11,183 nucleotides of DNA from Prasinococcaceae sp. CCMP 1430 (lineage: Eukaryota > Prasinodermophyta > Palmophyllophyceae > Prasinococcales > Prasinococcaceae), in the NCBI GenBank assembly GCA_013416795.1, contig RQSC01000030.1, positions 252,038 to 263,220 on the forward strand, written 5' to 3'. How positions within the stretch are numbered: the stretch's first letter is position 1; each line of letters starts with the position of its first letter. This document shows, piece after piece, positions 8,422 through 11,183 of this stretch. The notes beneath the pieces were generated by a model, which was given only the letters and a program-made list of their open reading frames with translations, was not told the DNA's origin and made no database searches. The translations under genes and the position numbers were made by a program.

Positions 8422-8541
8422 TGCGCTGCGCTACAGGCCTCGCCCAGGGCCGCCCCCTTCGCCCGCCCACCTCCCGAGAGCCTGAGGTGCGTGTGGAGGG
8501 CGAGGCGCTCGCGCCCGGGGCTCGCTGCGGTGCTCCTCGGC

Positions 8542-8574
8542 GCAGACGGCGCGCGCCGCGCGCGCGCCGTCTGC
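8542..8574. repeat. Perfect 33-nt palindrome (16-bp arms, 1-nt centre)
   Basis: The arms begin GCAGACGGCGCGCG and pair perfectly over 16 positions around a single central G at 8558. The inner part is alternating GC, but the outer GCAGAC/GTCTGC is not simple-sequence, which makes chance less likely. It could extrude as a cruciform or fold as a strong hairpin in RNA or single strands. Confidence 0.7.
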
Positions 8575-8591
8575 CAGCTCCCGTCGGCGGC

Positions 8592-8592
8592 N
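8592..8592. other. Undetermined base (N)
   Basis: This is the only ambiguous base in the window. It lies 18 nt from the 33-nt palindrome, consistent with a sequencing or assembly problem caused by the hairpin. It is outside every accepted coding region. Confidence 0.95.
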
Positions 8593-8785
8593 CACAGTCT
8601 TCGGCGCAGGAGACGGCGGCGCGGCATTCGGCCTGGGCGAGAGCTGCGGCGCCCGGGACGATGCCACAAGTGTCGCCAAGTCTGCGGGCGCGGCAGAAGG
8701 CGCGGCGGGAGCGCGCGGGAGGCGCGTGTGCGCGTGTGCGGTGGGAGGAACTTTGCTCTCTCGCTTCGCCCTCTCTCACGCGCGA

Positions 8786-8823
8786 GGGGTCGGAGGGTGG
8801 GTCGGGGGAGGCAGGGAAGGGGG
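8786..8823 (+). other. Plus-strand G-quadruplex-prone tract
   Basis: G runs of 4, 3, 3, 5, 3 and 5 occur in 38 nt with loops of 1-5 nt, satisfying the usual four-run G3+ rule with runs to spare. If transcription of the downstream gene starts before 8786, this would lie in its 5' leader RNA. Formation is inferred from sequence alone. Confidence 0.55.
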
Positions 8824-8863
8824 AAGGAGGCCCGCGTCAAGCGCGAGTGCTCGAGGGCGCCGG

Positions 8864-8870
8864 CTCTTTT
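8864..8870 (+). promoter_or_regulatory. TOP-like pyrimidine tract (CTCTTTT)
   Basis: An uninterrupted pyrimidine run starting with C lies about 50 nt before the Rpa34-like ATG. Ribosome-biogenesis and translation genes in many animals start transcription at such TCT/TOP tracts. Whether algae use this is not shown here, and a chance tract next to a CCCT repeat is the simpler reading. Confidence 0.2.
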
Positions 8871-8872
8871 GT

Positions 8873-8901
8873 CCCCCTCCCTCCCTCCCTCCCTCCCTCC
8901 C
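8873..8901. repeat. CCCT microsatellite, minus-strand G-quadruplex motif
   Basis: Seven C runs (5 then six of 3) are each separated by one T, ending 18 bp before the ATG of the Rpa34-like gene. The complementary strand reads GGGA repeats with single-base loops, among the most stable quadruplex patterns. The repeat is length-variable by nature and falls in the 5' leader or core promoter. Confidence 0.75.
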
Positions 8902-8919
8902 GCGCGCGCCGGTGTGACG

Positions 8920-9540
8920 ATGGAGGAGGCCACACACCCATGGGAGGCGCCTGAGATTGAGCCGCTCGGCGAGGACGAGGAGCTGGTGCTGGTACAGCTG
9001 CCGTCGCAGTGCGACGTGTCCAAGCTCACGCGTGTGCGGCTCGACGAGTCGCCGTTCGTGGCGGGCTGCGCGGGCGGCGCTGCGGGCGCAGGCATGGCGA
9101 CAGGCGACGCCGGCAGCTGGTGTGCGTGGGAGCAGGACCCGCGGGCGGTAGATAACCTGCGCGTGGTGGTGGCGGGCGGAACGATGAAGCTCGACCGCTT
9201 CGTCGTGTTGGCGGACACAGTGGCGCCGGATATGGCCGCGGCGCCCGCCGCCGCAGGGCAAGCGGGCGGTAAGCGCAAATCTGCAACCGCGGAAACCAAG
9301 GCGAAGGCCAAGACCGCCAAGGCGCCCAAGGCGCCCAGGGCCAAGAAGGCGAAGGCAGAGCCAGCAGGCGGCGACAAGGGCGCCGGGGCGGGCGCGGCGG
9401 GTGACGAGGAGAAACCGGAGGAGAAACCTCAGACGGCGGAGAAGAAGGCGGGCAAGAAGGCGGGCAAGAAGGCGGATGAGGGCAAGAGCGAGAGGCGATC
9501 GTCGCGGCCGAAGAAACCAACGAGGAAAGCGGGCTTTTAA
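8920..9540 (+). CDS. Lysine-rich-tailed protein, candidate RNA polymerase I subunit Rpa34-like
   Basis: This protein of 206 residues has an acidic, structured-looking first half (1-105) and a Lys/Ala/Pro-rich tail (118-206) with nuclear-localisation-like basic clusters (GGKRK, PRAKKAKA, RPKKPTRKAGF). Residues 21-41 (ELVLVQLPSQCDVSKL and following) resemble the yeast Rpa34 segment of the form LIKFPSNVDISKLKSL. Residues 88-103 (TMKLDRFVVLADTVAP) resemble its later LQFDKVFSV-type strand. Rpa34 also ends in a lysine-rich tail and pairs with Rpa49 to aid RNA polymerase I elongation in the nucleolus. The match is short and judged by eye from knowledge of the family. A generic H1-like basic chromatin protein is the main alternative. 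The ATG at 8920 is the first after 8661. The frame is open far upstream (to 7984) only because of GC bias, and that extension has no ATG between 8920 and the opposing gene's body. Confidence 0.6.
   Translation: MEEATHPWEAPEIEPLGEDEELVLVQLPSQCDVSKLTRVRLDESPFVAGCAGGAAGAGMATGDAGSWCAWEQDPRAVDNLRVVVAGGTMKLDRFVVLADTVAPDMAAAPAAAGQAGGKRKSATAETKAKAKTAKAPKAPRAKKAKAEPAGGDKGAGAGAAGDEEKPEEKPQTAEKKAGKKAGKKADEGKSERRSSRPKKPTRKAGF
9442..9477 (+). repeat. 12-bp tandem repeat encoding KKAG units
   Basis: Two exact copies of AAGAAGGCGGGC and a third with a changed last codon encode KKAG-KKAG-KKAD in the basic tail of the Rpa34-like protein. The nucleotide identity suggests recent slippage-driven growth of the tail and likely strain-to-strain length differences. 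Confidence 0.75.
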
Positions 9541-9669
9541 TCTTCATGTCACGCAATACTGCGGCACAGCGCGCGTACGAGGCGCACGTCTGTCTCTGCG
9601 TGCACGATACACTGGGATTCGCCTGCGCCAACGTGGCCGCGCCGGGGAAAAATTGCGCGCGTCGCGCGC
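9541..9669. other. Convergent 3' intergenic region with GC hairpin
   Basis: These 129 bp hold the 3' ends of the Rpa34-like gene (plus) and the PAP/fibrillin gene (minus). Right after the minus-strand stop is a perfect 15-nt palindrome (9655-9669: 7-bp GC arms around one base), followed on that strand by AATTTTTCCCC. I see no AATAAA or TGTAA. There is no sign of a gene. Confidence 0.5.
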
Positions 9670-11183
9670 TCACGCACGCGTGTAGTAGGTGACGCCCTCA
9701 AACCGCCCGCCTTCTCGCAGCGCGAGCTCGACCTCTCGCACGAGCGCTCCGGCGCCGTCGATGTAATAGTACTCCGTGACGGTGCCGGCCTTCTCGCCCT
9801 CGAACGCCAGCTTGACCTCGGCGGCCGCGCCGGCGGCGGCGTCTGCGCGTGGCACCACGCGGGCGCGACCTGAGCAGGCGCCCGGCCGCAGGTCGCGCCG
9901 GCTCTGCTTGGCCGCGGCGCCAGACGTCGGGTAGCGCTCGTCCAGCGAGATGATGAGCGCGCGCGTGCTCACGCGCAGCGTGTCAGCCGACTGCGCTATC
10001 TCCAGCGTGTTCAGCAGACCGTACGCCTGCCTGAAGGCGAAGCTCATATCCATCAGGTCGAGCAGGCCCTTGTCGTCGCTCGAGCGCGCGCTGTCGCGCT
10101 GCCAAGTGCCGCTCAGGCGGAGCGACTCCCAGCTCACGGCCGGGGGCGCGGGCTCGGCGGGCTGCGCAGCGGGCGTCGGCTCACGAATCTCATCCGCCGC
10201 CACCACAGGCGCCTCGCGCGCGCCGTCGCCGGCGCTGCCGCCACTGGCGCCGCCACCGCGCGCCTTGCTGCGGGTTCTGCCGCCGACCCTCTCCCCCCAC
10301 GTTGCTCGGGCGCCCCTCTGCCCGCGCACGGAGCGCGCGGCCTCCGCGGCGTCAACCATGTCCACGTCGTCACGCGGCGGCGCGATGGTCACCTCCTCCG
10401 CGCCCACGCCGGCCGCCGCGCCAGGGCGCGGCGTCCTCCCCGCGCCCTCCGCGCCCCTTCCCGCCTCGTCGGCGCCAGCGTTTTCCCCGACGCGCACGAT
10501 TGCGATGTTGGAGCGCAGCGGCGGGAACTGAAACACTGCGAAGCGGTCGTCCATGTACAGCACGGGGAAGCGCGACAGCGCCGGGAAGAACGCTGCGCGG
10601 CCCGTCTGATCGACGAAGCGCTCAGCGAGCGCGAGCGGCCCGACGCCCGTGGGCAGCTGCGGCGCCCACTCGCGCACGGTGTCGGAGGGGGTGGCGTCCA
10701 CCCAGAACTTGTCGAACAGCACGCGGCACTCCTTGTCGCCGCGCGGCTCGAACGTGCCCGCGGCCGACAGCCACACCGGGCGCGGCATGAGTGGCAGGCT
10801 CAGGCGCACGTTGCTCGAGATCTCGTTGCCGCGCACGCGGTAGCGGATGGGGTCTATTCGCACGCCGACGGGCACGGACAGCCTGCTGATGTGCGGCGCC
10901 CACACCACGTCCCACGTGCCCTGCGCAATGGACAGCATGCCCCCGTCGCCACCATCATCGCCCGCGGCCACGCGCACGCCGGGCGCGTTCTCCGCCGCTG
11001 CGAGCAGCTTTTCGACCGCTGCGCGCACCACGGGGTCGTCGAGGCCGTCGGGCTTGCGCGAGCGCACGAGCGCCACTACTTCGTCGGCCTCGGCCAGTCG
11101 CGGCGCCGCCACGTCGACGAGGACGCTCGTGTTCACAGCCGCCGCGCGCGCGCGCCGCGCGCGCCGGCGCGCGCACTGCGCCG
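9670..11183 (-). CDS. PAP/fibrillin plastid lipid-associated protein with second lipocalin-like domain, 5' partial
   Basis: PAP/fibrillin proteins are lipocalin-related plastid proteins of plastoglobules and thylakoids, linked to lipid and quinone handling. Here the first domain (about 11070-10500) has the family pattern GTWDVVWAPH, then SNVRLSLPL, AAGTFEPRGD, VLFDKFWVD and finally YMDDRFAVFQF (Y codon at 10555-10557). A disordered Ala/Pro/Arg linker (about 10490-10138) joins it to a second domain (about 10137-9673) that begins SWESLRLSGTWQRDS and contains DERYP, a conserved-looking RRDLRPG, and a closing beta-rich TVTEYYYIDG. I think this resembles a plant chloroplast lipocalin-like family, but I cannot name it. 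No ATG precedes the first domain: the frame passes the GTG at 11136 and stays open to the edge with ARRRARRARAAA, typical of a transit peptide. The start therefore lies outside the window, and plastid location is inference. Confidence 0.85.
   Translation of the reverse strand, partial: AQCARRRARRARAAAVNTSVLVDVAAPRLAEADEVVALVRSRKPDGLDDPVVRAAVEKLLAAAENAPGVRVAAGDDGGDGGMLSIAQGTWDVVWAPHISRLSVPVGVRIDPIRYRVRGNEISSNVRLSLPLMPRPVWLSAAGTFEPRGDKECRVLFDKFWVDATPSDTVREWAPQLPTGVGPLALAERFVDQTGRAAFFPALSRFPVLYMDDRFAVFQFPPLRSNIAIVRVGENAGADEAGRGAEGAGRTPRPGAAAGVGAEEVTIAPPRDDVDMVDAAEAARSVRGQRGARATWGERVGGRTRSKARGGGASGGSAGDGAREAPVVAADEIREPTPAAQPAEPAPPAVSWESLRLSGTWQRDSARSSDDKGLLDLMDMSFAFRQAYGLLNTLEIAQSADTLRVSTRALIISLDERYPTSGAAAKQSRRDLRPGACSGRARVVPRADAAAGAAAEVKLAFEGEKAGTVTEYYYIDGAGALVREVELALREGGRFEGVTYYTRA
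11141..11174. repeat. Alternating CG tract
   Basis: Near-continuous CG/GC alternation, broken at a few CC or GG steps, encodes Arg/Ala in the targeting region of the PAP/fibrillin gene. Such tracts are prone to Z-DNA and hairpins and to sequencing error, so the reading frame here deserves some caution. Confidence 0.5.

Larger units (their letters stand above)
8422..8919. promoter_or_regulatory. Head-to-head intergenic region, probable bidirectional promoter
   Basis: These 498 bp separate the diverging start codons of the membrane-protein gene and the Rpa34-like gene. I see no TATA box. From left to right it holds a perfect 33-nt palindrome (8542-8574), an undetermined base (8592), a plus-strand G-run cluster (8786-8823), a CTCTTTT tract (8864-8870) and a CCCT repeat (8873-8901). 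A plus-strand ATG at 8661 opens a frame that overlaps the 8920 start out of frame and ends at 8954. Efficient translation from 8920 would therefore favour transcription starting after 8661. On the minus strand an out-of-frame ATG at 8626 similarly suggests a start between 8422 and 8625 for the other gene. Confidence 0.6.

Noticed and set aside
7984-8919. 312-codon upstream extension of the Rpa34-like frame (total 518 codons)
   Set aside because: It overlaps the membrane-protein gene in antisense, crosses the undetermined base, is Arg-rich without domain features, and its last upstream Met lies inside the opposing gene. The ATG at 8920 is preferred.
8199-9377. 392-codon minus-strand open frame across the promoter region and the Rpa34-like gene
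   Set aside because: Low-complexity shadow passing through the CCCT repeat, the palindrome and the ambiguous base; no conserved features.
8920-9540. Histone H1 or HMG-type chromatin protein
   Set aside because: The tail is H1-like, but there is no winged-helix globular domain or HMG box. The first 105 residues are acidic to neutral with strand-like motifs that fit Rpa34 better. Kept only as the alternative.
1-11183. Mobile elements, CRISPR arrays, viral or defence genes
   Set aside because: No transposase, integrase, reverse transcriptase, long terminal repeats, regularly spaced repeats or defence-type domains were seen on either strand.

Overview
The window looks like nuclear DNA from a GC-rich, gene-dense, plastid-bearing single-celled eukaryote, most simply an alga. 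Three things point there. The proteins are eukaryotic types: a mitochondrial-type 3-methylcrotonyl-CoA carboxylase subunit, an EML-type HELP/WD40 protein, and a PAP/fibrillin protein of the plastid lipid-associated family. There are no operons or Shine-Dalgarno-led starts. All five reading frames are uninterrupted over 0.6-3.7 kb, so introns are absent or very rare here. A compact prasinophyte-type green alga or a GC-rich haptophyte would fit, but the sequence does not settle the lineage. The EML protein hints at a flagellate.

Layout, left to right: (1) 62-2185 (+), MCCase alpha subunit (biotin carboxylase plus biotin carrier), whose 5' end may lie outside the window. (2) 2341-6066 (-), a 1241-residue EML-like protein with a long disordered N-terminus and a degenerate EF-hand-like segment. 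It is tail-to-tail with gene 1 across 155 bp. (3) 6067-6624, an intergenic region with a conspicuous AT-rich island. (4) 6625-8421 (-), an unrecognised 598-residue two-pass membrane protein with a kinase-site-rich N-terminus and a six-cysteine loop. (5) 8422-8919, a head-to-head intergenic region with a perfect 33-nt palindrome, one undetermined base, and G-quadruplex-prone tracts on both strands. (6) 8920-9540 (+), a small acidic-then-lysine-rich protein that I tentatively identify as a divergent Rpa34-like RNA polymerase I subunit. (7) 9670-11183 (-), a PAP/fibrillin protein fused to a second, lipocalin-like domain. It is tail-to-tail with gene 6 across 129 bp and runs off the right edge.

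The genes serve unrelated compartments: mitochondrial leucine catabolism, microtubules or axoneme, a membrane, the nucleolus, and the plastid. This is an ordinary stretch of chromosome, not a functional cluster. The points most worth following are the Rpa34-like assignment, the structured shared promoter at 8422-8919, the PAP plus lipocalin-like fusion, the two-pass membrane protein, and the AT-rich island at 6321-6460. Protein family assignments rest on motif recognition by eye; no database search was run.
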